Part shown: piece by piece, positions 43,854-52,777 of the stretch
Numbering within the stretch: position 1 is the first letter of the stretch
Layout: each line of letters starts with the position of its first letter
NCBI RefSeq assembly: GCF_016820535.1
Contig: NZ_JADHDY010000002.1
Span: 62,001 to 126,000, forward strand
Length of the DNA stretch: 64,000 bases
Source: Sporosarcina beigongshangi
Lineage (GTDB): Bacteria; Actinomycetota; Actinomycetes; Actinomycetales; Micrococcaceae
Direction: 5' to 3'
Program-made: the position numbers and the translations under genes
Notes under the pieces: generated by a model
Told to the model about the DNA's origin: nothing
What the model saw: only the letters and a program-made list of their open reading frames with translations
Database searches by the model: none

Positions 43854-44851
43854 CCCCCACCACCGACGCTCACTCACCTTCCGTGGAGTTTTCACCAACG
43901 CTCCCGCAGATCGTGGGGGTTCTGGGCGGCGGGCGCATGGGCGCCGGCATCGCCCACGCATTCCTGATGGCCGGGTGCACGGTGACTGTCGTGGAGCGTG
44001 ACCTCGATGCCCTTGGCGGAGCCCACGTCAGGGTGCATGCGGCGGTGCAGAAGTCGGCGGAGAAGCTGCGCACGAGCCCGCCCGCACAGGAACCTGCTGC
44101 CAATGCCGCCCATGCTGCCGATGCCGCCCATGCCGCCATGGCGCGGCTGCGGCTCTCCACCGACTACGTCCACCTGGCCCCGTGCGCACTGGTCGTGGAG
44201 GCCGTGCCGGAAGTCGTGGAACTGAAAACCAAGGCACTGCTCGAGGCGGAAAGGCACCTGGACGCCGCCGCCGTTCTCGCCACCAACACCTCCTCGCTCT
44301 CCGTCACGGACCTCGCCCGGAACCTGGCGCGGCCGGAGAACTTCCTGGGCCTGCACTTCTTCAACCCCGTGCCGGCGTCGCTTCTGGTGGAAATCGTGGC
44401 CGGCCTGCGCACAAGCCCCGCCCTGGCGTCCGCCGCCACCGGCTGGGTTGCAGCGTTGGGCAAGACCGCCGTCTCTGTTCAGGACTCGCCGGGATTCGCC
44501 TCTTCGAGGCTGGGGGTGGCGCTGGCGCTTGAAGCCATGCGCATGTTGGAGGACGGCGTGGCCGGGGCGCAAGACATCGACAACGCCATGGTCCTCGGCT
44601 ACCGGCACCAGACCGGCCCGCTGCGCACCACCGACCTGGTGGGACTGGACGTCCGCCTCGAAATCGCCGACTACCTGGCGCGGACCCTCGGCCCGAGGTT
44701 CGATCCGCCGCAGATCCTGCGCGACAAGGTGGCCCGCGGCGAGCTCGGCCGCAAAAGCGGCAAGGGCTTTTTCGACTGGGACCCGCCGCCCGCTGCGACG
44801 CCTGCCGCCACGCTCCATCCCCGCCAACCGCACGAAGGACCCCGGCCATGA
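43850..44851 (+). CDS. paaH: 3-hydroxyacyl-CoA dehydrogenase
   Basis: The protein has 333 residues. The NAD-binding loop is IVGVLGGGRMGAGIAHAFL (about 21-39), followed by VVERDLDAL. The catalytic region includes LVVEAVPEVVELK, SSLSVTDLARNLARPENFLGLHFFNP with the catalytic His, and DSPGFASSRLGVAL. It oxidises 3-hydroxyadipyl-CoA to 3-oxoadipyl-CoA. A His/Ala-rich stretch (NAAHAADAAHAA, about 85-96) is an odd low-complexity insertion. Coupled by ATGA overlaps to paaF upstream and paaZ downstream. Confidence 0.9.
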   Translation: MTPTTDAHSPSVEFSPTLPQIVGVLGGGRMGAGIAHAFLMAGCTVTVVERDLDALGGAHVRVHAAVQKSAEKLRTSPPAQEPAANAAHAADAAHAAMARLRLSTDYVHLAPCALVVEAVPEVVELKTKALLEAERHLDAAAVLATNTSSLSVTDLARNLARPENFLGLHFFNPVPASLLVEIVAGLRTSPALASAATGWVAALGKTAVSVQDSPGFASSRLGVALALEAMRMLEDGVAGAQDIDNAMVLGYRHQTGPLRTTDLVGLDVRLEIADYLARTLGPRFDPPQILRDKVARGELGRKSGKGFFDWDPPPAATPAATLHPRQPHEGPRP

Positions 44852-47007
44852 AAACAGCAGTTGAAACGGTTCCCAGCTACGTCTTGGACGCCTGGTGGAT
44901 GCCCGACGCCGGTGCTCCCGCCACCGATGCGCGCGACGCCAGCACGGGAGAGGTGCTCGCGCGGGTCAGCGCGGAAGGCCTGGACCTGGCCGCAGTGGTG
45001 GAGCACGCCCGCACCGTGGGGCAGGAGGAGCTGGGGCGGCTCACCATGCACGGGCGCGCCCTGAAGTTGCGTGAACTGGCCGGCTACCTCAACGGCAGGC
45101 GCGAGGAACTGTATGCCGTGTCTGCCCAAACCGGTGCCACGCGGGGGGACTCCATGGTGGACATTGACGGCGGCATCGGCGTGCTGTTCACGTTCTCCTC
45201 CAAGGGCCGGCGCGAACTGCCCAACTCCAACGTGGTTGTGGAGGGACCGGTGGAGCCGCTGAGCAAGGACGGCTCCTTCATCGGCGAGCACATCTACACG
45301 CGCATCCCCGGCGCGGACGTACAGGTCAACGCCTTCAATTTTCCCGTCTGGGGCATGCTGGAAAAATTCGCGCCGGCCTTCCTCGCCGGGGTGCCCACCA
45401 TCGTCAAGCCCGCCACTCCGGGCATGCACCTCGCCGCGGCTGCCGTGCGCGCCATGGTTGATTCCGGCATCCTGCCGCCGGGCTCGCTCCAACTGGTGGC
45501 CGGCTCGGCCCGGGACCTTCTGGACCAGCTGGACTACCGCGACATGGTCTCCTTCACCGGCTCCGCCGCCACAGCAGCCCTGCTCCGAGCGCACCCCAAT
45601 GTCTCCGGCGGCGGTGTCCGCTTCACGGCCGAGACCGACTCCCTCAACGCCGCGATCCTCGGACCCGACGCCATGCCCGGAACACCTGAATTTGAGGCCT
45701 TCATCCGCTCGGTCGTCACGGAAATGACCGTCAAGGCCGGCCAAAAGTGCACAGCCATCCGCCGCGCCATCGTCCCCGACGGGCTGCGCGGGGCCGTGAT
45801 CGATGCCGTCGGCGCCCGCATCAACGAGCGCGTGGTGGTGGGCGACCCCCGCACCGAGGGTGTGACCATGGGTGCGCTCGCCTCGCTGGAGCAGCTGGCC
45901 GACGTCCGCGCCGCCGTCGAAGCCATGCTGGCAGCGGGTGGCGAGCTCGCCCACGGAACACTCGCCGCACCCGGGGTGCCGGACGCTGCCGGGCCGGGGT
46001 CCGGCGTCGGGCGCGGGGCATTCATGTCCCCGGTTCTGCTGGACTGGCCGGACGCGGAGGCCGCCGCCGTGCACACCCTCGAAGCCTTTGGGCCGGTGTG
46101 CGGCGTGCTGGGTTTTTCCACGCACGACGGCGGTGCCTCCGAGGCGGTCAGGCTCGCCGCGTTGGGCGCCGGTTCGCTGGTGGCGACAGTGTGCAGCAAC
46201 GATCCAGACTTTGTGCGAGAGGTGGTCACGGGGATCGCCGCCCGCCACGGGCGCGTGCTGGTGCTGAACCGGGAGGACGCGCGGACGTCCACGGGGCACG
46301 GCTCGCCGGTGCCGCACCTGGTGCACGGCGGGCCCGGGCGGGCCGGCGGCGGCGAAGAGCTGGGCGGGATCCGTTCGGTCAAGCACCACATGCAGCGCAC
46401 CGCCATCCAGGGCTCGCCCAACATGCTGACGGCCGTCACGGGTGTGTGGCACGAGGGTGCCGACCGCCGCATTGCGGGAGAGGCCGAATTTGGCGGGGTG
46501 GCGGGGGAGGTTCATCCGTTCCGGAAGTCGCTGGCGGAACTGCGCATAGGCGACGCCTTTGCCTCGGGGCTGAGGCCCGTCTCGTTGGAGGACATCACGG
46601 CGTTTGCCGAGTCCACCGGCGACACCTTTTACGCCCACACAGATCCGGTTGCCGCCGCGAAGAACCCCTTTTTCCCCGGGATCGTGGCGCACGGCTACCT
46701 GCTGGTGTCGTGGGCGGCAGGACTGTTCGTGGAACCCGCGCCGGGGCCCGTACTGGCCAACTACGGCCTGGAAAAACTGCGCTTCCTGACGCCTGTGGCC
46801 GCCGGCGACTCCATCCGGGTCACACTGACCGCCAAGGAGATCAGCCCCCGCGTGACCGACGACTACGGCGAAGTTCGCTGGGACACCGTCATCAACAACC
46901 AGAACGGCGACGTGGTGGCCAGCTACGACGTGCTGACCCTGGTGGAAAAAGAGGACACGCTCTACAAAAGTAGGGGGCGGCGGGCTACAGTTCCTCGACC
47001 TCCGTGA
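44848..47007 (+). CDS. paaZ: Bifunctional oxepin-CoA hydrolase / semialdehyde dehydrogenase
   Basis: The protein has 719 residues. PaaZ opens the oxepin-CoA ring with its C-terminal MaoC-type hydratase domain (about 545-705; FYAHTDPVAAAKNPFFPGIVAHGYLL) and oxidises the resulting aldehyde with its N-terminal aldehyde dehydrogenase domain (about 1-520; VNAFNFPVWGMLEKF, FTGSAATAALL, catalytic Cys in KAGQKCTAIRRA, and the late TSTGHGSPVPHLVHGGPGRAGGGEELGG block). Length is slightly above the usual 680. The last 20 residues (ending ATVPRPP) overlap the convergent DUF427 gene by 23 nt. It is the last gene of the forward set. Confidence 0.93.
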   Translation: MKTAVETVPSYVLDAWWMPDAGAPATDARDASTGEVLARVSAEGLDLAAVVEHARTVGQEELGRLTMHGRALKLRELAGYLNGRREELYAVSAQTGATRGDSMVDIDGGIGVLFTFSSKGRRELPNSNVVVEGPVEPLSKDGSFIGEHIYTRIPGADVQVNAFNFPVWGMLEKFAPAFLAGVPTIVKPATPGMHLAAAAVRAMVDSGILPPGSLQLVAGSARDLLDQLDYRDMVSFTGSAATAALLRAHPNVSGGGVRFTAETDSLNAAILGPDAMPGTPEFEAFIRSVVTEMTVKAGQKCTAIRRAIVPDGLRGAVIDAVGARINERVVVGDPRTEGVTMGALASLEQLADVRAAVEAMLAAGGELAHGTLAAPGVPDAAGPGSGVGRGAFMSPVLLDWPDAEAAAVHTLEAFGPVCGVLGFSTHDGGASEAVRLAALGAGSLVATVCSNDPDFVREVVTGIAARHGRVLVLNREDARTSTGHGSPVPHLVHGGPGRAGGGEELGGIRSVKHHMQRTAIQGSPNMLTAVTGVWHEGADRRIAGEAEFGGVAGEVHPFRKSLAELRIGDAFASGLRPVSLEDITAFAESTGDTFYAHTDPVAAAKNPFFPGIVAHGYLLVSWAAGLFVEPAPGPVLANYGLEKLRFLTPVAAGDSIRVTLTAKEISPRVTDDYGEVRWDTVINNQNGDVVASYDVLTLVEKEDTLYKSRGRRATVPRPP

Positions 47008-47776
47008 GGTTGTCGTAGAAGCACAGGTATCCAGCCATTTCCGCGGCGGGCGGCAGCGGTTCCACGTAGCTCCAAGCCATGTCTTCACCGCTTCCGCCTG
47101 CCAGCCGCCAGTAGCTGGCGGCGCCCTTGTACGGGCAAAGGGTCTCGGAATCCGTGGGGATCAGCTGCTCCCAGTCCACGTCGGCCGGCGGCAGGTAGAT
47201 CCGCTCCGGCATCCCGGTTTCAAACACCACGAGCGGTGACGTGGACTCGGCGAGCACGGCGCCGCCGGCGCTGACCCGCACATGCCGTGAACCGTGGCGG
47301 ATGTCCACACGGTGGAACGGGCTGCGCGGGTGTGCCTGCACGGGCTCGTCCTCCTCCCACCAGTTGAAGGCATGGGGGTCGAAGGCCACAAATCCGACCA
47401 GGTCCGGGTCATCGAATCGGAAGGCGGCACCTTCTGCCGTTTGGCCGCCTGCGGAAACGTCCAAGACCGTGCCGGGCGTGCTGTGTGTGCTGAACGGGAT
47501 CCCCGGATGCAGCACGGGCGGCGCAGGCATATCCACGTCCACGGGGGCCGCCGGGCTCAGGACGCCCAAGACGCCGTCAGCCGGCACCGCATAGCAGGGC
47601 ATCCTGCGCCGGGGTTCCCAGACGAGGACCGCGCCACGGGAATCAAGCACCGGATGCCCGTCGAGGAGGGCGCGCACGCGTTTGCTGGTCGGCTCAAATC
47701 GGAGTTCGCCGTCGAGTTGCCCGAGGTAGCTGGATAGTTTGGTTGCCATGCCTCCAGCGTGCTCCGGCGGCGGCAT
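46985..47776 (-). CDS. Two-domain DUF427 protein
   Basis: The protein has 263 residues if started at 47776, or 254 from the ATG at 47749, which has GGAGG only one base away. It contains two DUF427 modules: about 25-110 and 145-250. The second shows the family block SRHVRVSAGGAVLAESTSP, VVFETGMPERIYLP and TLCPYKGAASYW. DUF427 is widespread in actinobacteria with no agreed function. It is wedged between paaZ and paaR on the reverse strand, overlapping paaZ by 23 nt, and may not belong to the pathway. Confidence 0.8.
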   Translation of the reverse strand: MPPPEHAGGMATKLSSYLGQLDGELRFEPTSKRVRALLDGHPVLDSRGAVLVWEPRRRMPCYAVPADGVLGVLSPAAPVDVDMPAPPVLHPGIPFSTHSTPGTVLDVSAGGQTAEGAAFRFDDPDLVGFVAFDPHAFNWWEEDEPVQAHPRSPFHRVDIRHGSRHVRVSAGGAVLAESTSPLVVFETGMPERIYLPPADVDWEQLIPTDSETLCPYKGAASYWRLAGGSGEDMAWSYVEPLPPAAEMAGYLCFYDNLTEVEEL

Positions 47777-47805
47777 GGCGTCAATATCAGGTCCTTGGTT
47801 TCGCT

Positions 47806-47867
47806 CGGGGGCAGTCGTTAAGATCGGAGGCAGTTGGACAGGCCTCCAATCTTAACGGCCGCCCCCG
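47806..47867. terminator. Large hairpin after paaR
   Basis: CGTTAAGATCGGAGGC (47816-47831) pairs with GCCTCCAATCTTAACG (47842-47857) with one mismatch, and outer arms CGGGGGC (47806-47812) and GCCCCCG (47861-47867) extend it. It lies 50 nt past the paaR stop on the reverse strand and just upstream of the DUF427 start, so it probably ends the paaI-paaK-paaR transcript. Confidence 0.7.
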
Positions 47868-47916
47868 CAAGGACTGCGCCGCAGCTCCTGCCCCTCGGCA
47901 CCCACGTGCGAGGGCG

Positions 47917-48531
47917 TTATTTGCGCAGGCCCTCGAGCGTCATGGCCAGGACGTCGTCGGCAAGTTGCGGGGCGGACAAACTGCCTCCGGGCCTGTACCA
48001 CTCAACAATGGAGTTCACTGTGCCGAACATGAGCCGGGTGATGGTGCCGGCGGCAATGTCGCCGCGCAGGGTTCCCGCCTCCTGGGCCTCGGCGACCAGG
48101 CCCGTGACGGTGCGGTCAAAGGCGCGGCGGCGCGCCATCGCCTCCCGTTCCATCTCCGTGTTGCCCCGCAGCCGCAGCAGCAGGGTGACAAAGGGAAGGC
48201 GCTCCACCAGCACCGAAATCATCTCCCTGAGCACAAACTCGAGGCGGGCATCAGGCGCTCCTGAAGTGGCGCCGTCGTACGTCAAAACTTCCTCCAGCCC
48301 GCCCAGGGCCTCCTCCAGGGCGAGCCTGAGCAGTTCCTCCTTGGACGGGACATGGTGGTAGATGGCGGACTTGGTGATGCCCAGGTTCTCGGCCAGGATC
48401 CCCATGGATGTGGCCTCGTAGCCGTGCCGGTTGAAGACGTCGACGGAGATCCGCAGGACGCTCTGCTGGTCGTATCCGGGCCGGCCGCGCTTGGCGGGGG
48501 CCGTGGCGGGGGAGGGGGCGGTGTTGGGCAT
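47917..48531 (-). CDS. paaR: TetR-family repressor of the phenylacetate genes
   Basis: The protein has 204 residues. An N-terminal helix-turn-helix of the TetR type lies at about 25-70 (VDVFNRHGYEATSMGILAENLGITKSAIYHHVPSKEELL), given here as consecutive short blocks. The C-terminal ligand domain is alpha-helical, ending LADDVLAMTLEGL. It sits in a run with paaI and paaK, and two identical operator-like sites occur at paa promoters, so I infer it is PaaR, probably released by phenylacetyl-CoA as reported for this regulator elsewhere. Confidence 0.85.
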   Translation of the reverse strand: MPNTAPSPATAPAKRGRPGYDQQSVLRISVDVFNRHGYEATSMGILAENLGITKSAIYHHVPSKEELLRLALEEALGGLEEVLTYDGATSGAPDARLEFVLREMISVLVERLPFVTLLLRLRGNTEMEREAMARRRAFDRTVTGLVAEAQEAGTLRGDIAAGTITRLMFGTVNSIVEWYRPGGSLSAPQLADDVLAMTLEGLRK

Positions 48532-48564
48532 GCTATCTAGTTTCCCATGGTGGTTTCGGCACGC

Positions 48565-49896
48565 TCAATCCGCGGTCCGGTTGTCATAGACGCGCCGCAG
48601 CTTGCCGTTGGAACGGGCCAGGGATCCCGGGGCGGCAAGGTCCACGACGCAGGTGGAGCCGATGTGGGCCTTGACCTGCCGCCGCAGGGTGTCCGCCGCC
48701 GCGACACGCGCCTCTTCGCTGGAGTCCGGGCGCGGTTCGATGTGGATGGTCATTTCGTCCCGGTGGCCGGAGCGTGTCAGCTCGAGCTGGAAGTGCGGGC
48801 TCAGCGCCGGGATGCGCAGCGCAATTTCCTCGATCTGGGAGGGGAAGAGGTTCACGCCGCGCAGGATGATCATGTCGTCCGCCCGCCCGGAGATCCGCGC
48901 CATCCGGCGCATGGCCGGGCGCGCCGTGCCGGGGTGCAGGCTGGAGAGGTCCTTGGTGCGGTAGCGGATGACCGGCATGGCCTCCTTGGTCAGCGAGGTG
49001 AACACGAGCTCGCCCGTCTGCCCGTCCGGCAACACCGTGCCCTCGTCAAAGGGATCGATGATTTCCGGCATGAAATGGTCCTCCCAAATGTGGTTGCCGT
49101 CCTTTGTCTCCACGCATTCGCCCGCAACACCCGGCCCCATCACTTCGGAGAGGCCGTAGATGTCGCAGGCGTCCAGGTCCATGCCGGTTTCCAGCTCCCG
49201 GCGCATTTCCTCCGTCCACGGCTCGGCCCCGCACACGGCAAACTTCAGCGAGGTGCTGCGGGGGTCGATGCCGCGGCTGGCCATCGCATCCATGATGGTC
49301 AACAGGTAGGTGGGGGTGCACATGATGGCGTCGGGCGCGAAGTCCTGGATCAGTTGGACCTGCTTCTCCGTTTGCCCGCCGGACATGGGAACCACCGTGG
49401 CACCCAGCGCCTCCGCGCCATAGTGCGCGCCCAGCCCGCCGGTGAACAGGCCGTAGCCGTAGGCGTTGTGGACCAGCATTCCCGGCCGGACGCCCGACGC
49501 CCGCATGGACCGTGCCACCAGCGACGCCCACATGGCGATGTCATTCCTTGTATACCCCACCACGGTCGGCCGCCCCGTGGTCCCGGAGCTGGCGTGGATC
49601 CGCACCACCTGCTCCCGCGGCACGGCGAACATGCCGAACGGGTACTCCTGCCGCAGGTCTTCCTTGGTGGTGTACGGGAACTTCGCCAGGTCCGCCAACT
49701 CGCGGAGGTCCGACGGGTGCACCCCCGCCGCGTCAAACTTGCGCCGGTACAGGGACACGCGCCCATAAGCCCATTCAAGGGTGTGCCGCAGCCGGGTGAG
49801 CTGCAGGGCCTCCAGCTCGTCGCGGCCCATGAGTTCCGCGGCGTCCGGCTGGCCGGGGTCCGTTGCCTGGGGCTTCTGGTGGGATGCACTGTTCAT
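48565..49896 (-). CDS. paaK: Phenylacetate-CoA ligase
   Basis: The protein has 443 residues from the ATG at 49896 (GAGAGG upstream). It activates phenylacetate with ATP and CoA, the entry step of the pathway. Adenylate-forming motifs are RIHASSGTTGRPTVVGYT (about 100-117), AEPWTEEMR, DIYGLSEVMGPG and RTKDLSS. The conserved C-terminal Lys is in SNGKLRRV. It resembles the PaaK group more than other acyl-CoA ligases. It lies 19 nt after paaI and 33 nt before paaR. Confidence 0.93.
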   Translation of the reverse strand: MNSASHQKPQATDPGQPDAAELMGRDELEALQLTRLRHTLEWAYGRVSLYRRKFDAAGVHPSDLRELADLAKFPYTTKEDLRQEYPFGMFAVPREQVVRIHASSGTTGRPTVVGYTRNDIAMWASLVARSMRASGVRPGMLVHNAYGYGLFTGGLGAHYGAEALGATVVPMSGGQTEKQVQLIQDFAPDAIMCTPTYLLTIMDAMASRGIDPRSTSLKFAVCGAEPWTEEMRRELETGMDLDACDIYGLSEVMGPGVAGECVETKDGNHIWEDHFMPEIIDPFDEGTVLPDGQTGELVFTSLTKEAMPVIRYRTKDLSSLHPGTARPAMRRMARISGRADDMIILRGVNLFPSQIEEIALRIPALSPHFQLELTRSGHRDEMTIHIEPRPDSSEEARVAAADTLRRQVKAHIGSTCVVDLAAPGSLARSNGKLRRVYDNRTAD

Positions 49897-49915
49897 GATG
49901 TCCGGCCTCTCGCCG

Positions 49916-50446
49916 TCACTGCTTCTTCGGGATGGTCCGGCTCCGGCCGCGGAATTCCGCCACCACCGTGCCGTTGCTGCCTTCATGGACGACGGCGCTG
50001 CTGCCGCGACTGCCGCTGTTGGCGCCGCCGTCGTTCCCGCCGCCGTCGGCGAAGACCTGGACGTCGTACAGCCCGCTGCGGCCCTGCTGCTGGCGCCGCC
50101 TGGCAACGGCCGTGATCCGCTGCCCGGCGCGCGTCGGGGCCAGGAAATTGACGTCGACACCGGAGGCCACCGTCACGGCGTCCCCGCCGCCGTCGGCCGG
50201 GTTGCAGGCCAGGGCAAAGGCGGAATCGGCGAACGCAAAAATCATGCCGCCGTGTGTAATGCCAAAGCCGTTCATCATTTCCGGCCGCAGCGTCATGGCG
50301 ATGGTCGCCTGCCCGTCGGCCAGTTCCAGCACCTCGACCCCCAGCCATTCCGAGGCACTGTCGTTGAGCAGCAGGGCATGCTCCGGGGCGGGATTCCCGG
50401 AAGGGCTCCCGGCTGGGCCCGGCGCAGCGGGCGATTGACTGGCCAT
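49916..50446 (-). CDS. paaI: Hydroxyphenylacetyl-CoA thioesterase
   Basis: Starting at the ATG at 50446, the protein has 176 residues; an in-frame ATG at 50455 adds three. The hotdog-fold motif NGFGITHGGMIFAFADSAFALACN (catalytic Asp in ADSAF) is clear, read in two parts. The paaI thioesterase relieves CoA trapping in dead-end thioesters. A Gly/Ser/Asn-rich insertion (GGGNDGGANSGSRGSS, about 140-156) splits the last strands and is unusual. A TATAAT just before 50446 suggests a leaderless mRNA, which is why I prefer the later start. Confidence 0.85.
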   Translation of the reverse strand: MASQSPAAPGPAGSPSGNPAPEHALLLNDSASEWLGVEVLELADGQATIAMTLRPEMMNGFGITHGGMIFAFADSAFALACNPADGGGDAVTVASGVDVNFLAPTRAGQRITAVARRRQQQGRSGLYDVQVFADGGGNDGGANSGSRGSSAVVHEGSNGTVVAEFRGRSRTIPKKQ

Positions 50447-50452
50447 GCCCGC

Positions 50453-50490
50453 CATTATATCCTGAACGAACGGTCGGTAATTAAATATCC
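50453..50490. promoter_or_regulatory. Divergent paaI/paaA promoter with PaaR operator
   Basis: On the reverse strand TATAAT (50459-50454) is a perfect -10 placed for a start of transcription at about 50446. On the forward strand TAAATA (50482-50487) is a plausible -10 for paaA. Between them the operator GAACGAACGGTCGGTAATT (50464-50482) is identical to that at 41725, so one bound repressor could block both directions. Confidence 0.78.
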
Positions 50491-50559
50491 GGTTGGTTTT
50501 TCAGGAAAGTTCACGGCCAGCCGGCCACCCGAACCAAGGCACAGGTCGAAGGAGACGCC

Positions 50560-51519
50560 ATGCCGGAACTAATGGGCGATGACGCCGGACAGGCATATTT
50601 TGATGCAGTCATCGCCAGGGATTCGCGGGTTGAGCCCACGGACTGGATGCCGCCCGAATACCGCCACGCCCTCATCCGCCAGATGTCCCAGCACGCCCAT
50701 TCGGAGATCATCGGGATGCAGCCGGAGGCCAACTGGATCACCCGCGCCCCGAGCCTGAAGCGCAAGGCCATCCTCATGGCGAAGGTGCAGGACGAGGCCG
50801 GCCACGGGCTGTACCTCTACTCCGCCACGGAAACGCTTGGCATCACGCGCGATGCCATGATGGCGCAGCTGCTTGCCGGCAAGGCCCGCTATTCCTCGAT
50901 TTTCAACTATCCCGCAGTGACGTGGGCGGACATGGGCGCCATCGGCTGGATGGTCGACGGCGCCGCGATCACCAACCAGGTGCCGCTGTGCCGGGCGTCG
51001 TACGGGCCGTACGCCCGCGCCATGGTGCGGATCTGCAAGGAGGAATCCTTCCACCAGCGGCAGGGTTTTGAGATCCTGCTGGAGCTCTCGCACGGCACGC
51101 CCGCGCAGAAGGCCATGGCACAGGACGCGGTGAACCGCTGGTACGGGCCCTCGCTCATGATGTTCGGCCCCCCGGACGCAGATTCGCCCAACTCAAGCCA
51201 GTCCATGGCCTGGAACATCAAGCGCTTCGGCAACGACGAGCTCCGTTCCCGCTTCGTCGGCATGCTCGTGGAACAGGCCAGGGTCCTGGAGCTGGAACTG
51301 CCGGACCCGGACGTCCGCCTCAACCCGGAAACCGGAAAGTGGGAACACGGGCCGCTCGACTGGGCCGAGTTCAAGGACGTCCTTGCCGGCCGCGGCCCCT
51401 GCAATGCCCAGCGGATGGAGCGCCGCCGCGCCGCGCACGACGGCGGGGCCTGGGTTCGCGAGGCAGCCGCTGCCTACGCTGCCAAACAGGCCGCTCGCGC
51501 AGGGAAGGAGGCGGCCTAG
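50560..51519 (+). CDS. paaA: Phenylacetyl-CoA epoxidase subunit A (oxygenase)
   Basis: The protein has 319 residues with GAAGGAG before the ATG. It is the catalytic diiron subunit that epoxidises phenylacetyl-CoA. Diiron-ligand helices are seen as [17 protein letters not shown] (about 73-89) with the ExxH pair, and [15 protein letters not shown] (about 158-172) with another Exx[15 protein letters not shown] and [19 protein letters not shown] match the family. It is the first gene of paaABCDE-G behind the shared operator. Confidence 0.95.
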   Translation: MPELMGDDAGQAYFDAVIARDSRVEPTDWMPPEYRHALIRQMSQHAHSEIIGMQPEANWITRAPSLKRKAILMAKVQDEAGHGLYLYSATETLGITRDAMMAQLLAGKARYSSIFNYPAVTWADMGAIGWMVDGAAITNQVPLCRASYGPYARAMVRICKEESFHQRQGFEILLELSHGTPAQKAMAQDAVNRWYGPSLMMFGPPDADSPNSSQSMAWNIKRFGNDELRSRFVGMLVEQARVLELELPDPDVRLNPETGKWEHGPLDWAEFKDVLAGRGPCNAQRMERRRAAHDGGAWVREAAAAYAAKQAARAGKEAA

Positions 51520-51521
51520 CC

Positions 51522-51902
51522 ATGTGCCCCGCTGAGAATTCCGCCGCCGCGCCTGCTGACGGACCCACTGACGCCCCGGTTTCCCGGGATTCGGGCACGA
51601 CGCCGGCTCCCGCAGCGGGTGCCCCCGGCTGGCCCCTGTGGGAGGTTTTCGTGCGCTCAAACCGCGGCCTCAGCCACGTCCACGCCGGTTCGCTGCACGC
51701 GCCGGATGCCACCATGGCGCTGCGCAACGCCCGCGACCTCTACACCCGCCGCAACGAGGGCGTGTCCATCTGGGTGGTCCCGTCCGACGCCATCGCCGCC
51801 TCCGACCCCGACGCCAAGGGCTCCTTCTTCGAGTCGCCGCAGGGCAAGGACTACCGCCATGCCACGTATTACACCAAGAGTGAAGGGGTGAAGCACCTGT
51901 GA
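51522..51902 (+). CDS. paaB: Phenylacetyl-CoA epoxidase subunit B
   Basis: The protein has 126 residues with AAGGAGG upstream (inside the paaA end). The core WPLWEVFVRSNRGLSHVHAGSLHAPDA, given in short blocks, and MALRNARDLYTRRNEGVSIWVV, are diagnostic of PaaB, ending SPQGKDYRHATYYTKSEGVKHL. It has no catalytic site and bridges the complex. The first 35 residues are a Pro/Ala/Ser-rich extension absent from most PaaB proteins (about 95 residues). Overlaps paaC by 4 nt. Confidence 0.92.
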   Translation: MCPAENSAAAPADGPTDAPVSRDSGTTPAPAAGAPGWPLWEVFVRSNRGLSHVHAGSLHAPDATMALRNARDLYTRRNEGVSIWVVPSDAIAASDPDAKGSFFESPQGKDYRHATYYTKSEGVKHL

Positions 51903-52777
51903 CGACGCCCCAGAAGCACCGCAACCCCACCCCGTTCGCCCAGGGCGACAGCGCCGCATCCGCCACGCGCATCACGCCCGGCAATGCGCTGCGCCCTGAG
52001 GACATTGCGCTCGCCGCGGCCGAAGGAACCGCGCATCCTGCACCGGAAGTGGCCGAATACGCACTCCGCCTCGGCGACGACGCCCTGGTCCTGGCCCAGC
52101 GCCTGGGCCAGTGGATCTCCCGCGGGCCCGAGCTGGAGGAGGACGTGGCGCTGGGCAACATCGGCCTGGACCAGCTGGGCCATGCCCGTTCCTTCCTCAG
52201 CTACGCCGGGGCCGCATGGGGCAAAACCGAGGACGATCTCGCCTACTTCCGCCGTGAATCCGAGTTCCGCTCCGCCCATCTCTTCGAGCAGCCCAACGGC
52301 GACTTCGCCGCCACGATGGCCCGCCAGTTCATCGCCGCCAGCTGGCAGTACCCGCTCTACCGCGAACTCAGCAGCTCCTCCGACCCCATGCTGGCCGCCA
52401 TCGCCGCCAAGGCCGTGAAGGAAGTGGACTACCACCTGGACCACAGCACGCAATGGCTGCTGCGCCTGGCAGGCGGCACCGACGAGTCGCGCCGGCGCAT
52501 GGCCGCGGGCCTGGACCTCATGTGGCCGTTTGTCGGCGAGCTGTTCGAGGATGACCCGCTCACCGCCCAACTCGGGGACGCCGCCGTCGTGCCGTCCAGC
52601 CTGAAAGCCGAATTCGACCGGACCACCGGCGCCGTGCTGGCCGAGGCCGGGCTGGCGGTTCCGGCCCATCCCATGGCCACCGGCGGCGGTCGGCGGGGCC
52701 GGCATTCGGAGCACCTTGGCTACCTGCTGGCCGAAATGCAGGTCCTGGCGCGCGAGTTTCCCGGGGCAAGCTGGTGA
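51899..52777 (+). CDS. paaC: Phenylacetyl-CoA epoxidase subunit C
   Basis: The protein has 292 residues from a GTG overlapping the paaB stop. It is the structural partner of PaaA, with a related helical fold but no full diiron site. Typical blocks are ALRLGDDALVLAQRLGQWIS, NIGLDQLGHARSFLSYAG, KEVDYHLDHSTQWLLRLAGG and the closing HLGYLLAEMQVLAREFPGA. It is coupled to paaD by another GTGA overlap. Confidence 0.93.
   Translation: MTTPQKHRNPTPFAQGDSAASATRITPGNALRPEDIALAAAEGTAHPAPEVAEYALRLGDDALVLAQRLGQWISRGPELEEDVALGNIGLDQLGHARSFLSYAGAAWGKTEDDLAYFRRESEFRSAHLFEQPNGDFAATMARQFIAASWQYPLYRELSSSSDPMLAAIAAKAVKEVDYHLDHSTQWLLRLAGGTDESRRRMAAGLDLMWPFVGELFEDDPLTAQLGDAAVVPSSLKAEFDRTTGAVLAEAGLAVPAHPMATGGGRRGRHSEHLGYLLAEMQVLAREFPGASW

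Noticed and set aside
44671-47088. Long reverse frame across paaZ
   Set aside because: It is a shadow of paaZ; translation is His/Gly/Arg-rich without motifs.
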